From: Pelagihabitans pacificus
GTDB lineage: Bacteria; Bacteroidota; Bacteroidia; Flavobacteriales; Flavobacteriaceae
Assembly (NCBI RefSeq): GCF_009371985.2
Contig: NZ_VIKU02000004.1
Span: 124,001-188,000 of the forward strand
Reading direction: 5' to 3'
DNA length: 64,000 nt
Part shown: one piece after another, positions 9,701-17,445 of the stretch
How positions within the stretch are numbered: the stretch's first letter is position 1
Layout: each line of letters opens with the position of its first letter
Position numbers and translations under genes: made by a program
The notes under the pieces: model-generated
What the model was told of the DNA's origin: nothing
The model's input: the letters and a program-made list of their open reading frames with translations, nothing else
Database searches by the model: none

Positions 9701-10268
9701 TCTAATTATTATGATTGCCATCTTTTTAAGCTTTATTGGTGTCTTTGGAGGGCTGATGTTGACGGGATGGCCTTTCGTGATCATGATGACCATGATGGGT
9801 ATTATATCGCTCGCGGGTATCGTAGTGAACAACGGGGTGGTGTTGCTCGACTATACTCAAATATTGATAGACCGTGAAAAAGTAAAGCTTAATATGAATG
9901 ATAAGGAACTTTTGAGTATGAAACAGGTGACTACAATCATTACCCAAGCGGGGAAAGCCAGGTTGCGTCCGGTAATTTTAACGGCTATCACTACGGTACT
10001 GGGATTAATCCCATTGGCAATCGGACTCAATATCGATTTCTTTTCGCTCTTTACCCAATTTGATCCCAAGATATATATTGGTGGGGATAACGTCATCTTT
10101 TGGGGGCCGTTGGCCTGGACGGTCATTTTCGGCTTGATCGTAGCCACCTTTTTGACCCTGATCATCGTACCGGTGCTCTTTAATATCACCTACAGGATAA
10201 AGACGCGATTAAGAGGTGTAAAGAAAGAATTTATCGAAGAGGAAAAATTACTGGAAAAGGCCGCTTGA
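6768..10268 (+). CDS. RND efflux permease (AcrB/MexB-like inner membrane pump)
   Basis: About 1166 aa; start at 6768 (MSRQKKN) or 6756. Proton-driven export pump. It has a first transmembrane helix near the N-terminus, a large porter domain, the TM4 proton-relay region GLGMMVDNGIVVVENVYR, and the repeated second half with ITLAGIVVNNGVVLLDY-like sequence (here ISLAGIVVNNGVVLLDYTQ). It is longer than the roughly 1040 aa of AcrB. Two extra hydrophobic segments occur in the linker between the halves (about residues 518-555), and there is an extended loop before the last helices (about 1085-1115). It is the last gene of the tetR-tolC-adaptor-pump operon and is followed by a terminator. Drug, bile or metabolite substrate cannot be told from sequence. 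Confidence 0.93.
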   Translation: MSRQKKNADKEFRLSSWAIDNPSVIYVMIAIFLWIGFQGYQSMPREDFPEIVETKVYISTPYPGNTAEDVERLITDPLEDRLKNMSNVVEITSTSQEDYSIITVEFDEDITVEQAKQKVKDEVDGEKASEDWPTFNNAKVEPNVFDLNLSESFPIMNVNFTGDYPVEKLKEFAEYMQDEVEDLPQIKEVNIRGAQEKEVEVAVDVYKMMAAKVSFQDIISSIGNGNTTMSAGNIKSGGQRRTIRILGEITDPEQLNDFVVKSENGAVYLKDIAEVTFSEEEKTTYAREFGESVVMLDIKKRSGKNMIEATTKVRELVKEAQENYYPADLNITIANDSSGRTLNQVDDLVNNIIFGIILVVTVLMFFLGFRNALFVGFAIPMSMFMSFMILNNLGYTLNTMILFGMIMGLGMMVDNGIVVVENVYRLMSEGMSRTEAAKKGIGEIAYPIIISTVTTVAAFVPLGLWPGIFGQFMIYFPITLSVVLGSSLFVAIFMNSMLVSQFMEIGEKELSLKQLIRISGILGGFGLFILIFGGPMRGLGSVMLLTAVMFWLYKYVLKKWAVNFQNNAMVRFENWYERRIKHALRGGNVYWYFGITAFMLIAVFMLFGLSLGSGRTKVEFFPDNKPNEIYAYIEYPQGTSIEKTNELTKAIEKRVYEVANQDKYTNGDFNYLVESAVSQVGEGAGNPQTDGGSAAEMPHRGKVTLSMREYKYRNGLDTEVLRGEIQEALTGIYPGVAISVEKEANGPPAGYPINIELEGNDYTELINTAEDIRNFINTKNIAGIEELKIDVNKGKPSMQVVVDREKAGELGVSVGQVGQQLRRSLFGEKAGVYKVDGEDYDINVRFEEDIRYNRSALFNQNIIFRDQASGQIKEVPVSAVASQRNSSGFSAIKHRDNKRVVTVYSQLKPGFSDAGAIVAEIQREMEEYEGLPADIKIDFTGQIEEQNKQMQFLVGAFFSGLGLILLILIFQFGGISKPLIIMIAIFLSFIGVFGGLMLTGWPFVIMMTMMGIISLAGIVVNNGVVLLDYTQILIDREKVKLNMNDKELLSMKQVTTIITQAGKARLRPVILTAITTVLGLIPLAIGLNIDFFSLFTQFDPKIYIGGDNVIFWGPLAWTVIFGLIVATFLTLIIVPVLFNITYRIKTRLRGVKKEFIEEEKLLEKAA

Positions 10269-10290
10269 TTGTAATTGATAAAAAGGAATT

Positions 10291-10322
10291 CCTAGGGGCA
10301 CGTTGCGCGCCTAGGTTTTTTT
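10291..10322 (+). terminator. Rho-independent terminator of the efflux operon
   Basis: CCTAGG at 10291-10296 pairs with CCTAGG at 10310-10315, with two further inner pairs, followed by seven T's. It lies about 23 bases after the pump stop codon. Confidence 0.7.
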
Positions 10323-10377
10323 GTGTGATTTTCACAAAATCAATGGCTTTCCGTGGCAGCTACTGCTGAATACTTCT

Positions 10378-10385
10378 TAAATTTG
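10378..10385 (+). promoter_or_regulatory. -7 promoter box (TAAATTTG) for aspS
   Basis: TAnnTTTG match 21 bases before the ATG at 10407. It sits inside the longer open frame starting at 10353, so the shorter AspS start is preferred. Confidence 0.55.
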
Positions 10386-10406
10386 CGGCCTAAAAAATAT
10401 CCTACC

Positions 10407-12164
10407 ATGTATAGAAGCCACAACTGCGGGGAATTACGGGAAACCCATATCGATCAAAAAGTTACTTTATCGGGATGGGTGCAAAAAACCAGGGATAAGG
10501 GTTTTGTCAACTGGGTCGATTTAAGGGACCGTTACGGGATCACGCAACTGGTATTTGACGAAGATCGTACGTCGAGTAAACTTATTGCCCAAGCCCGGGA
10601 TTTGGGGCGTGAATTCGTAGTGCAGGTGAAAGGCATGGTCATTGAAAGGGCCTCGAAGAATCCCAAGATGCCCACCGGAAATATCGAGGTTTTAGTGGAG
10701 GAACTCACCGTTTTGAACAAATCCAAAACACCTCCATTTACCATAGAAGATGAGACCGATGGTGGGGAGGACCTTCGAATGAAATACCGGTATCTTGACA
10801 TCCGTAGAAACCCCGTGAAGAACAACCTCATTTTTAGGAGCAAGGTTACGATGGAAGTCCGTAAGTATCTTTCAAGTGAAGGTTTCATAGAGGTAGAGAC
10901 CCCCTATTTAATCAAGTCGACTCCAGAAGGCGCACGGGATTTTGTAGTACCGAGTCGTATGAACGAAGGACAGTTTTACGCCTTGCCGCAATCACCCCAG
11001 ACCTTTAAACAGTTGCTAATGGTGGGTGGCCTGGACAAATACTTTCAGATCGTCAAATGTTTTCGGGACGAGGATTTAAGAGCCGATCGTCAACCGGAGT
11101 TTACCCAAATCGATTGTGAGATGGCCTTTGTGGAGCAAGAGGATATCCTCGATGCCTTTGAAGGATTGACCAAACATCTTTTACGGGAAATCAACGGGGT
11201 CGAGATTGAAAAATTCCCTCGAATGACCTACGACGAGGCCATGGAAAAATATGGGAATGACAAACCCGATATCCGATTCGGGATGGAATTTGGAGAACTG
11301 AACGCAGTGGCACAACACAAAGATTTCAACGTTTTTAACTCGGCGGAGTTGGTGGTCGGGATGGCCGTTCCTGGAGCAAACTCCTACACCAGAAAAGAAA
11401 TCGACCAACTGATCGACTGGGTTCGAAGACCACAGATAGGTGCCAAGGGAATGGTATACGTGCGTTGTAACGAAGATGGTAGCTATAAATCATCGGTCGA
11501 TAAATTTTACAATCAGGAAGACTTGGCGAAATGGGCCGAAACGACCGGCGCGAATAAAGGAGACCTTATTTGTGTGCTTTCAGGGGAAGCCAATAAAACC
11601 AGGACCCAATTAAGTGCCCTTCGGATGGAGTTGGCCGAACGGTTGGGCCTTCGAAAGCCTGATGAGTTTGCACCGCTTTGGGTCATCGATTTTCCCTTAT
11701 TGGAATTGGAAGAGGAAACCGGGCATTACCATGCGATGCACCACCCGTTTACCTCGCCCAAACCAGGACAGCTCGAATTGTTGGAAACCGACCCTGGGGC
11801 CGTACGTGCCAATGCCTATGATTTGGTATTGAACGGGAACGAAATTGGTGGGGGGTCTATCCGTATTCATGACAAAGAAACGCAAGGCATAATGTTCAGG
11901 CATCTTGGTTTCACGCCGGAAGAAGCCAAAGCCCAGTTCGGGTTTCTAATGGATGCCTTTCAATACGGCGCCCCGCCGCATGGAGGGATTGCCTTTGGGT
12001 TAGACCGCCTGGTAGCAATTTTGGGTGGTCAGGAAACTATTCGGGATTTTATCGCCTTCCCTAAAAACAACAGCGGCCGCGACGTCATGATCGATGCTCC
12101 GGCTCCTATTGATGGGGAACAGTTGAAGGAATTGCATTTAAAGCTCGATATACCTCCGAACTAG
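10407..12164 (+). CDS. aspS: Aspartyl-tRNA synthetase
   Basis: 585 aa from ATG 10407 ([11 protein letters not shown]), the normal N-terminus and length for bacterial AspRS. An anticodon-binding OB-fold (about residues 1-105) is followed by the class II catalytic core: motif 1 region (FIEVETPYL), motif 2 ([20 protein letters not shown]), the inserted GAD domain in the middle, and motif 3 ([15 protein letters not shown]). It charges tRNA-Asp in the cytoplasm. It is a single-gene unit with its own -7 box. The upstream extension to 10353 overlaps the promoter and is not translated. Confidence 0.97.
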   Translation: MYRSHNCGELRETHIDQKVTLSGWVQKTRDKGFVNWVDLRDRYGITQLVFDEDRTSSKLIAQARDLGREFVVQVKGMVIERASKNPKMPTGNIEVLVEELTVLNKSKTPPFTIEDETDGGEDLRMKYRYLDIRRNPVKNNLIFRSKVTMEVRKYLSSEGFIEVETPYLIKSTPEGARDFVVPSRMNEGQFYALPQSPQTFKQLLMVGGLDKYFQIVKCFRDEDLRADRQPEFTQIDCEMAFVEQEDILDAFEGLTKHLLREINGVEIEKFPRMTYDEAMEKYGNDKPDIRFGMEFGELNAVAQHKDFNVFNSAELVVGMAVPGANSYTRKEIDQLIDWVRRPQIGAKGMVYVRCNEDGSYKSSVDKFYNQEDLAKWAETTGANKGDLICVLSGEANKTRTQLSALRMELAERLGLRKPDEFAPLWVIDFPLLELEEETGHYHAMHHPFTSPKPGQLELLETDPGAVRANAYDLVLNGNEIGGGSIRIHDKETQGIMFRHLGFTPEEAKAQFGFLMDAFQYGAPPHGGIAFGLDRLVAILGGQETIRDFIAFPKNNSGRDVMIDAPAPIDGEQLKELHLKLDIPPN

Positions 12165-12267
12165 AGAGTGTATGATAGGCAACAACTATGACCACGCTAC
12201 TGGTATTGACAGATTCACCTCCCGAGTCCTGAAAAACTAAAACAAGCCATTCTTCACTAGAAATAAA

Positions 12268-12275
12268 TACCTTTA
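12268..12275 (+). promoter_or_regulatory. -7 promoter box (TACCTTTA) for the CLC gene
   Basis: TAnnTTTA, one base from consensus, 22 bases before the ATG at 12298. It is the only good candidate in the 133-base gap after aspS. Confidence 0.4.
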
Positions 12276-12297
12276 CCTCGCTTAATTCGCGAAGTAC

Positions 12298-14079
12298 ATG
12301 CCAAACCGAATTCACACGCTTTTAACACGGTTTTTAAAGTGGAGATACAAAAACATCTCCAACAAGACCTTCACTCAGATTTTAAGCGTTGCGGTAGGTT
12401 TTTTGGCAGGCCTGGCATCGGTTACCCTCAAGAACATTACCTATTTCATCGAAGCGTTCTTGGAAAAGGGCATCCTGATATCCAATGGCCTTTATTTCAT
12501 CCTTCCTATCCTCGGGTTGACACTCGTTTATTTGTATGTAAAGTTCGTACATAAGGAAAAACTGGATCATGCTATATCATCGATATTGTTCGCACTTTCG
12601 AAGAAAAAAGGAATGATCCCTCCAAAACAGATTTATACCCAATTGATCGCAGCGCCTTTAACGGTCGGCTTTGGGGGTTCGGTAGGGCTATTAGGTCCGG
12701 CCGTTGCGGCGGGTTCCGCCATCAGTTCCAACTTAGGAAGACTATTTCATATCAACGCCAAGACCCGCTCCCTGCTAATTGCCTGTGCTTCGGCCGGTGC
12801 CATCTCCTCTATCTTTCAGTCGCCTATTGCCGCAATCATTTTTGCCGTAGAGGTATTTAGTATGGATTTAACATTGTTGTCGGTACTTCCGCTGTTGCTG
12901 GCCTCGATTTCCGGCGTGTTGACCTCATACTTTTTCTTGGGCAACGAAGTGCTATTTAATTTTACGATTACCGAGAATTTTGAGGTAAAAGACACCTTGT
13001 TCTATATTGTTTTGGGAGTAGGCACTGGTGTTGCTTCTATTTATTTTACAAGGATGTATTTTGGCATCATCCGTCTTTTCAAACCTTTGAAAAGTCCAAA
13101 ATACAGACTGTTGTTTGGTGGCTTGGCCATTGGAACGATGCTTTATTTTATTCCCCCGCTCTACGGGGAAGGTTTTGGTTTTATCAATAGTTTATTGGAT
13201 GGAAATCATGTGGCGGCCTTGGGGATTACACCTTTCGACGACTTTACCGACAATATTTGGGTGGTGATTGCCTTGCTTGTGGGTATTACTATTTTTAAGG
13301 CGGTGGCGATGACAACTACCTTGGCTTCAGGCGGTGCAGGAGGAACTTTTATACCAACAATGGTGATGGGGAGTGCGTTGGGTAATGCAGTGGCAAAGAT
13401 AATCAATAATTCGGGTCTTGGTTTTGCGGTATCCGAAAGTAATTTCACGCTGATTGGTATGGCAGGCCTAATATCCGGAGTATTGCATGCCCCTTTGACG
13501 GCCATATTTTTGATAGCTGAAATTACAGGAGGCTACGCTCTTTTTGTCCCTTTGATGATTACGGCCACTATTTCTTATTTGATCATGAAAAATGCCATGG
13601 ACCATACCATCTATACACGTGAATTGGCCGAAAGGGATGCCCTATTGACCCATAATAAAGATCAGTCCGTACTTACCCTAATGCAATTGGACGATGTCAT
13701 TGAGGATAATTTTAAGATAGTGCATCCCGGGATGAGCTTGGGCGAAATGCTTCATGGAGCGGTGGCAAAGTCTACCCGAAACATTTTCCCCGTGGTCGAC
13801 GAGAAAAAAGCCCTGGTGGGTATCGTTTTGTTGGATGATATTAGGGAATTTATGTTCGATACGACCCTTTATGAGAGTACAAAAGTAGAAACCTTGATGC
13901 ATAATGCCCCCGAACATATTTTTTACGGAAAGGACAACATGAAAAAGGTAATGGAAAAATTCCAGGAAAGCGGAGCGTGGAACTTGCCTGTTGTGAAAAA
14001 TGGCGAATATGTTGGTTTTGTTTCAAAATCAAAACTGTTGACGGCCTATCGCAAGGAGTTGATCAACGTGACGGAATAG
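12298..14079 (+). CDS. CLC-family chloride channel/transporter with C-terminal CBS pair
   Basis: 593 aa. The membrane part (about residues 20-430) carries CLC signatures, including GGTFIP of the anion filter and ITGGYALFVP near the central Tyr. Two CBS domains follow (about 455-520 and 520-590), likely a nucleotide- or ionic-strength-sensing module. The usual GxEGP motif reads G130-L-L-G-P134, so the external gating glutamate (E148 in E. coli ClC) is Leu132. The internal proton glutamate (E203) aligns with Val186 in FAVEVF. The GSGIP motif also looks degenerate (KLDHAIS). These changes favour passive anion conduction over Cl-/H+ exchange; this is inference from alignment by eye. Confidence 0.88.
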   Translation: MPNRIHTLLTRFLKWRYKNISNKTFTQILSVAVGFLAGLASVTLKNITYFIEAFLEKGILISNGLYFILPILGLTLVYLYVKFVHKEKLDHAISSILFALSKKKGMIPPKQIYTQLIAAPLTVGFGGSVGLLGPAVAAGSAISSNLGRLFHINAKTRSLLIACASAGAISSIFQSPIAAIIFAVEVFSMDLTLLSVLPLLLASISGVLTSYFFLGNEVLFNFTITENFEVKDTLFYIVLGVGTGVASIYFTRMYFGIIRLFKPLKSPKYRLLFGGLAIGTMLYFIPPLYGEGFGFINSLLDGNHVAALGITPFDDFTDNIWVVIALLVGITIFKAVAMTTTLASGGAGGTFIPTMVMGSALGNAVAKIINNSGLGFAVSESNFTLIGMAGLISGVLHAPLTAIFLIAEITGGYALFVPLMITATISYLIMKNAMDHTIYTRELAERDALLTHNKDQSVLTLMQLDDVIEDNFKIVHPGMSLGEMLHGAVAKSTRNIFPVVDEKKALVGIVLLDDIREFMFDTTLYESTKVETLMHNAPEHIFYGKDNMKKVMEKFQESGAWNLPVVKNGEYVGFVSKSKLLTAYRKELINVTE

Positions 14080-14219
14080 CGACCGGTTTCCGATGGTGCA
14101 CCATGAATGTCAAACCTTCCAAGTCTATCGATTACCTATAACGGCTTTGAATTTAACCCCGATTGCATACCGTAAAGTATCCCAACTCGGCCCCTACATC
14201 CCGGTGGCAAATTATTGCC

Positions 14220-14227
14220 TAATTTTG
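14220..14227 (+). promoter_or_regulatory. Possible -7 box (TAATTTTG)
   Basis: TAnnTTTG match ending five bases before the ATG at 14233. If used, the mRNA would be leaderless or nearly so. It overlaps the TTG at 14215 that would otherwise lengthen the protein. Confidence 0.35.
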
Positions 14228-14232
14228 TGGGC

Positions 14233-14484
14233 ATGAAGTATATCATAACGCTTATCGTATTAGCTTCCTTCGGGGCTATCATTTATGGATATTCGTTGGA
14301 CGAATCACAAGAGACACTTTCCCATAGATTCATTGGAGGGGGGGTCGTCGGCCTTTTTCTTGTGGCAATGCCCCTTTTTTTATTCAAGGAAAGCAAGGGG
14401 AAGAAGATGAAAGACTATATGTTGACAGAGGAAAATATTCGAAAAATGCAGAACAAGGAACGGGAGAATACTGATAATCAATAA
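14233..14484 (+). CDS. Small two-helix membrane protein, unknown function
   Basis: 83 aa from the ATG at 14233. Two hydrophobic segments (about residues 1-20 and 33-53) are joined by a short acidic loop, with a Lys/Glu-rich cytoplasmic tail (SKGKKMKDYMLTEENIRKM). This layout is common among uncharacterised flavobacterial inner-membrane proteins, but I do not recognise a named family. It stands alone between the CLC gene and the cold-shock gene. Confidence 0.6.
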   Translation: MKYIITLIVLASFGAIIYGYSLDESQETLSHRFIGGGVVGLFLVAMPLFLFKESKGKKMKDYMLTEENIRKMQNKERENTDNQ

Positions 14485-14576
14485 TTTTCGATAGAAAGTA
14501 ATCGGATTTTGAGGATGCAATCGTAAAAAATCATAAATTAGTAAGGCAAACTTTTTATCATTTAATCTTTATTGCC

Positions 14577-14771
14577 ATGACTGGAACAGTAAAATTTTTC
14601 AATGAATCCAAAGGGTACGGGTTCATTACCAACGACGAGACCGGCAAAGACATCTTTGTTCACGCGACCGCACTGAACGGCACTCAGTTGAACGAAGGCG
14701 ACAAGGTAGAGTATGAAGAAGAGGAAGGAAGAAAAGGAATTGTTGCCGCACAAGTGCAAGTGGTCGGATAA
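14577..14771 (+). CDS. cspA: Cold-shock domain protein (CspA family)
   Basis: 64 aa single cold-shock domain, a five-stranded OB-fold that binds single-stranded RNA/DNA and acts as an RNA chaperone. RNP1 is KGYGFI (residues 12-17) and RNP2 is DIFVH (25-29). The length is standard for CspA-type proteins. The roughly 90-base AT-rich upstream stretch from the previous gene could hold a regulatory leader, but I see no conserved cold-box. A terminator follows at 14796. Confidence 0.95.
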   Translation: MTGTVKFFNESKGYGFITNDETGKDIFVHATALNGTQLNEGDKVEYEEEEGRKGIVAAQVQVVG

Positions 14772-14795
14772 CCATATTGTAACCTTGAATGAACC

Positions 14796-14823
14796 AACCC
14801 TGACCGAAGCGTCGGGGTTTTTT
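14796..14823 (+). terminator. Rho-independent terminator after the cold-shock gene
   Basis: AACCCTGAC (14796-14804) pairs with GTCGGGGTT (14811-14819) with one G-T wobble and a six-base loop, running into six T's. Confidence 0.7.
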
Positions 14824-14955
14824 GGTTTTGATACCTTGGAAAAGGGGAAAGCGTCTGATACGGAAGTGTTACAAAAACACAACCCTCAAAGGCATGGAGC
14901 AGACCTTTGGGGGTTAAAAAATATCTTCGTAGCTTCTGATACAGACTTACAGGCC

Positions 14956-15408
14956 TTAGTTCAGGTTTCTTTTTTGGATGAAGAAGCGTTTCAGTAGGTC
15001 AGCAGCTTCATGTTCCAATACCCCTCCCACTATTTTGGTTTTCGGATGTAGTTTGGTGCCCATGGCCCTACATCCACGTTCGACATCTGCGGCCGCATAG
15101 ACTATTTTTGAAATCTGGCTCCAATACAAGGCTCCGGCACACATTTGGCAGGGTTCCAAGGTCACATAGAGGGTACAGCCTTTTAGGTATTTGCCTCCCA
15201 AAAAATTGGATGCAGCGGTAATCGCTTGCATTTCTGCATGGGCGGTGACATCGTTTAGCCGTTCGGTAAGATTGTGCGCCCTCGCAATAATACGGTCTTG
15301 TATTACGATAATGGCCCCAATGGGCACTTCGCCTTTTTCATAAGCGGCCTCTGCCTCTTGCAGGGCCTTTTTCATGAAATAGGAGTCGTCGAAAGGTAAG
15401 ACCATCAT
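14956..15408 (-). CDS. tadA: tRNA-specific adenosine deaminase
   Basis: About 150 aa from the ATG at 15408 (a second ATG follows at once). A longer in-frame start at 15453 adds a non-conserved N-terminus. Zinc-dependent deaminase that converts A34 to inosine in the tRNA-Arg(ACG) anticodon. The active site is typical: HAE in VTAHAEMQAI (zinc His and catalytic Glu) and PCQMC (two zinc Cys). The family also includes guanine and cytosine deaminases, but length, GAIIV and the LEPCxMC context favour TadA. Confidence 0.9.
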   Translation of the reverse strand: MMVLPFDDSYFMKKALQEAEAAYEKGEVPIGAIIVIQDRIIARAHNLTERLNDVTAHAEMQAITAASNFLGGKYLKGCTLYVTLEPCQMCAGALYWSQISKIVYAAADVERGCRAMGTKLHPKTKIVGGVLEHEAADLLKRFFIQKRNLN

Positions 15409-15630
15409 TTGGTTTTGATAAGCAATAGTACCAAATATTATTTTTGGACACAAAAAACCTTTGATTAGCTAGAGGGTTCATCTAGAAACTTAAAAATTTG
15501 TTCTGTCCGAATAGTTTGCAATCCCTGGACCCTAACTGGCTACAGGGTGTCGAAGGGGTCAGGATAATGGCTTAAGGATTGCCTATTGTCTTGAATACCG
15601 TGATAAACAATATCAAACTGTGAAAAAGTG

Positions 15631-15638
15631 TAGCTTTG
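15631..15638 (+). promoter_or_regulatory. -7 promoter box (TAGCTTTG) for dxs
   Basis: TAnnTTTG match 19 bases before the GTG start. It belongs to a 14-base string, AAAGTGTAGCTTTG, that recurs exactly in front of the marC gene (59964-59977). Confidence 0.6.
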
Positions 15639-15657
15639 TACCTCCAAAAACGCCAAT

Positions 15658-17445
15658 GTGTCCACCAGTATTCTAAACCGAATCAACTCACCGGAGGATC
15701 TTCGCCAACTTTCGTTTGGAGACCTTCCCGAGCTCGCCAGGGAACTACGGGAATTCATCATCGATGTGGTTGCCACCAAGGCAGGGCATTTGGGGGCCAG
15801 CTTGGGGGTTGTGGAACTGACGATTGCGCTTCATTACGTTTTTGACACCCCGAACGATCGATTGATCTGGGATGTGGGCCACCAAGCGTACGGACATAAA
15901 ATCTTGACCGGGCGAAAAGATGTTTTTGATACCAATCGACAATTGGGGGGTATCAGCGGTTTTCCAAAAAGGGCAGAAAGCGAGTATGATGCCTTCGGAA
16001 CAGGGCATAGTTCTACTTCGATTTCAGCAGTGTTGGGAATGGCCATTGCTTCTAAACTAAAGGGGCAGAACGAAAGACAGCATATCGCCGTGATAGGGGA
16101 TGCTTCGATTGCTAGCGGAATGGCTTTCGAAGGCCTTAACCACGCTGGTGTCTCCGATGCGAATACGCTAATCATTTTGAACGACAACGCTATTGGAATC
16201 GATCCCAGCGTCGGGGCCTTAAAGAAGTATCTGACAAATGTAAAGAAGGGCACCGCCAAAGACGAGAACATCTTCGAGTGTCTTAATTTCGACTATTCCG
16301 GCCCCATTGATGGGCACGATTTTCGTGCGCTTTTTTCTGAACTACAGCGGTTAAAATCGCTTCAAGGGCCGCGTTTACTGCATGTAATCACCACGAAGGG
16401 AAAGGGACTTCGACAGGCCGAAGAGTACCAGGTAAGGTATCATGCTCCCGGCAAATTCGATAGATTCACAGGTGATTTGCCCAATGAGTCCGAGGAGGTT
16501 GGTCCGCCCAAATATCAAGATGTTTTTGGACATACCCTTGTGGAGCTTGCCCGTAAGAACGATCGAATAATAGGGATTACTCCGGCGATGCCGACCGGAA
16601 GCTCTTTAAAATACATGATGGAACAGATTCCCGATCGTGCCTTCGACGTAGGTATCGCCGAACAACATGCAGTAACCATGGCAGCAGGATTGGCCGCCGA
16701 GAGGATGGTGCCCTTCTGTAATATCTACTCTACCTTTTTGCAACGGGCCTATGATCAAGTGATTCATGATGTAGCGTTGCAAGACCTACCGGTAATTTTT
16801 TGCCTCGACCGGGCTGGAATTGTCGGTGAGGATGGGGCGACACATCACGGCATGTTCGATATGGCCTATTTGCGCTGTATTCCCAACTTAACGATTTTTG
16901 CACCCATGAATGAAAGTGAACTTCGCAACATCATGTACACTGCCCAGTTGGGGCTTGACCATCCTATTGCGATTCGATATCCAAGAGGGAGAGGCGTACA
17001 AAGGGCATGGAAGACCCCGTTTGAGAAACTGCCTATCGGTTCTTCCCAAGAATTAAAAAAAGGTTCCAGGATAGCGGTACTGACCATCGGGCATATTGGG
17101 AATAGGGTGGCAAGAATTATTTCAGAAATCGATGAAAATGCTAAAATAGGACATTACGATATGCGTTTCGTCAAACCCTTGGACAAAAAGAGGCTTTACG
17201 ACGTCTTTGAACGCTACGAACACGTAGTTACCGTAGAGGACGGATGCAGGCTTGGAGGTTTTGGCAGTGCAATACTCGAGTTTGCAAATGAATTGGGAGC
17301 TTCCAATAAGGTAGAGCTGTTTGGGGTCGATGATGTGTTTATAGAACATGGCAGTACCCACGAACTCTACGAATTGGCCAAGCTTGACGATCGATCGATC
17401 AAAAATCTCTTAACACATCTACTCGATGCCAAAAAGCATTCTTAA
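15658..17445 (+). CDS. dxs: 1-deoxy-D-xylulose-5-phosphate synthase
   Basis: 595 aa, thiamine-diphosphate enzyme that joins pyruvate and glyceraldehyde 3-phosphate in the first step of the MEP isoprenoid pathway. It therefore feeds the prenyl synthase and carotenoid genes at the window start. TPP/Mg binding is at GDASIASGMAFEGLNHAG with NDN about 30 residues on; GDA replaces the textbook GDG. The transketolase pyrimidine domain contains ITPAMPTGSSL and the catalytic Glu in AEQHAVTMAAGLA. The C-terminal transketolase domain is complete. The start is GTG; an ATG two bases earlier is in another frame. The stop overlaps the next gene by 20 bases. At about 595 aa it is shorter than E. coli Dxs (620), as is usual in Bacteroidetes. 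Confidence 0.93.
   Translation: MSTSILNRINSPEDLRQLSFGDLPELARELREFIIDVVATKAGHLGASLGVVELTIALHYVFDTPNDRLIWDVGHQAYGHKILTGRKDVFDTNRQLGGISGFPKRAESEYDAFGTGHSSTSISAVLGMAIASKLKGQNERQHIAVIGDASIASGMAFEGLNHAGVSDANTLIILNDNAIGIDPSVGALKKYLTNVKKGTAKDENIFECLNFDYSGPIDGHDFRALFSELQRLKSLQGPRLLHVITTKGKGLRQAEEYQVRYHAPGKFDRFTGDLPNESEEVGPPKYQDVFGHTLVELARKNDRIIGITPAMPTGSSLKYMMEQIPDRAFDVGIAEQHAVTMAAGLAAERMVPFCNIYSTFLQRAYDQVIHDVALQDLPVIFCLDRAGIVGEDGATHHGMFDMAYLRCIPNLTIFAPMNESELRNIMYTAQLGLDHPIAIRYPRGRGVQRAWKTPFEKLPIGSSQELKKGSRIAVLTIGHIGNRVARIISEIDENAKIGHYDMRFVKPLDKKRLYDVFERYEHVVTVEDGCRLGGFGSAILEFANELGASNKVELFGVDDVFIEHGSTHELYELAKLDDRSIKNLLTHLLDAKKHS

Noticed and set aside
10353-10406. 18-residue extension of AspRS
   Set aside because: It covers the promoter box at 10378-10385; AspRS proteins normally start at the [11 protein letters not shown] position.
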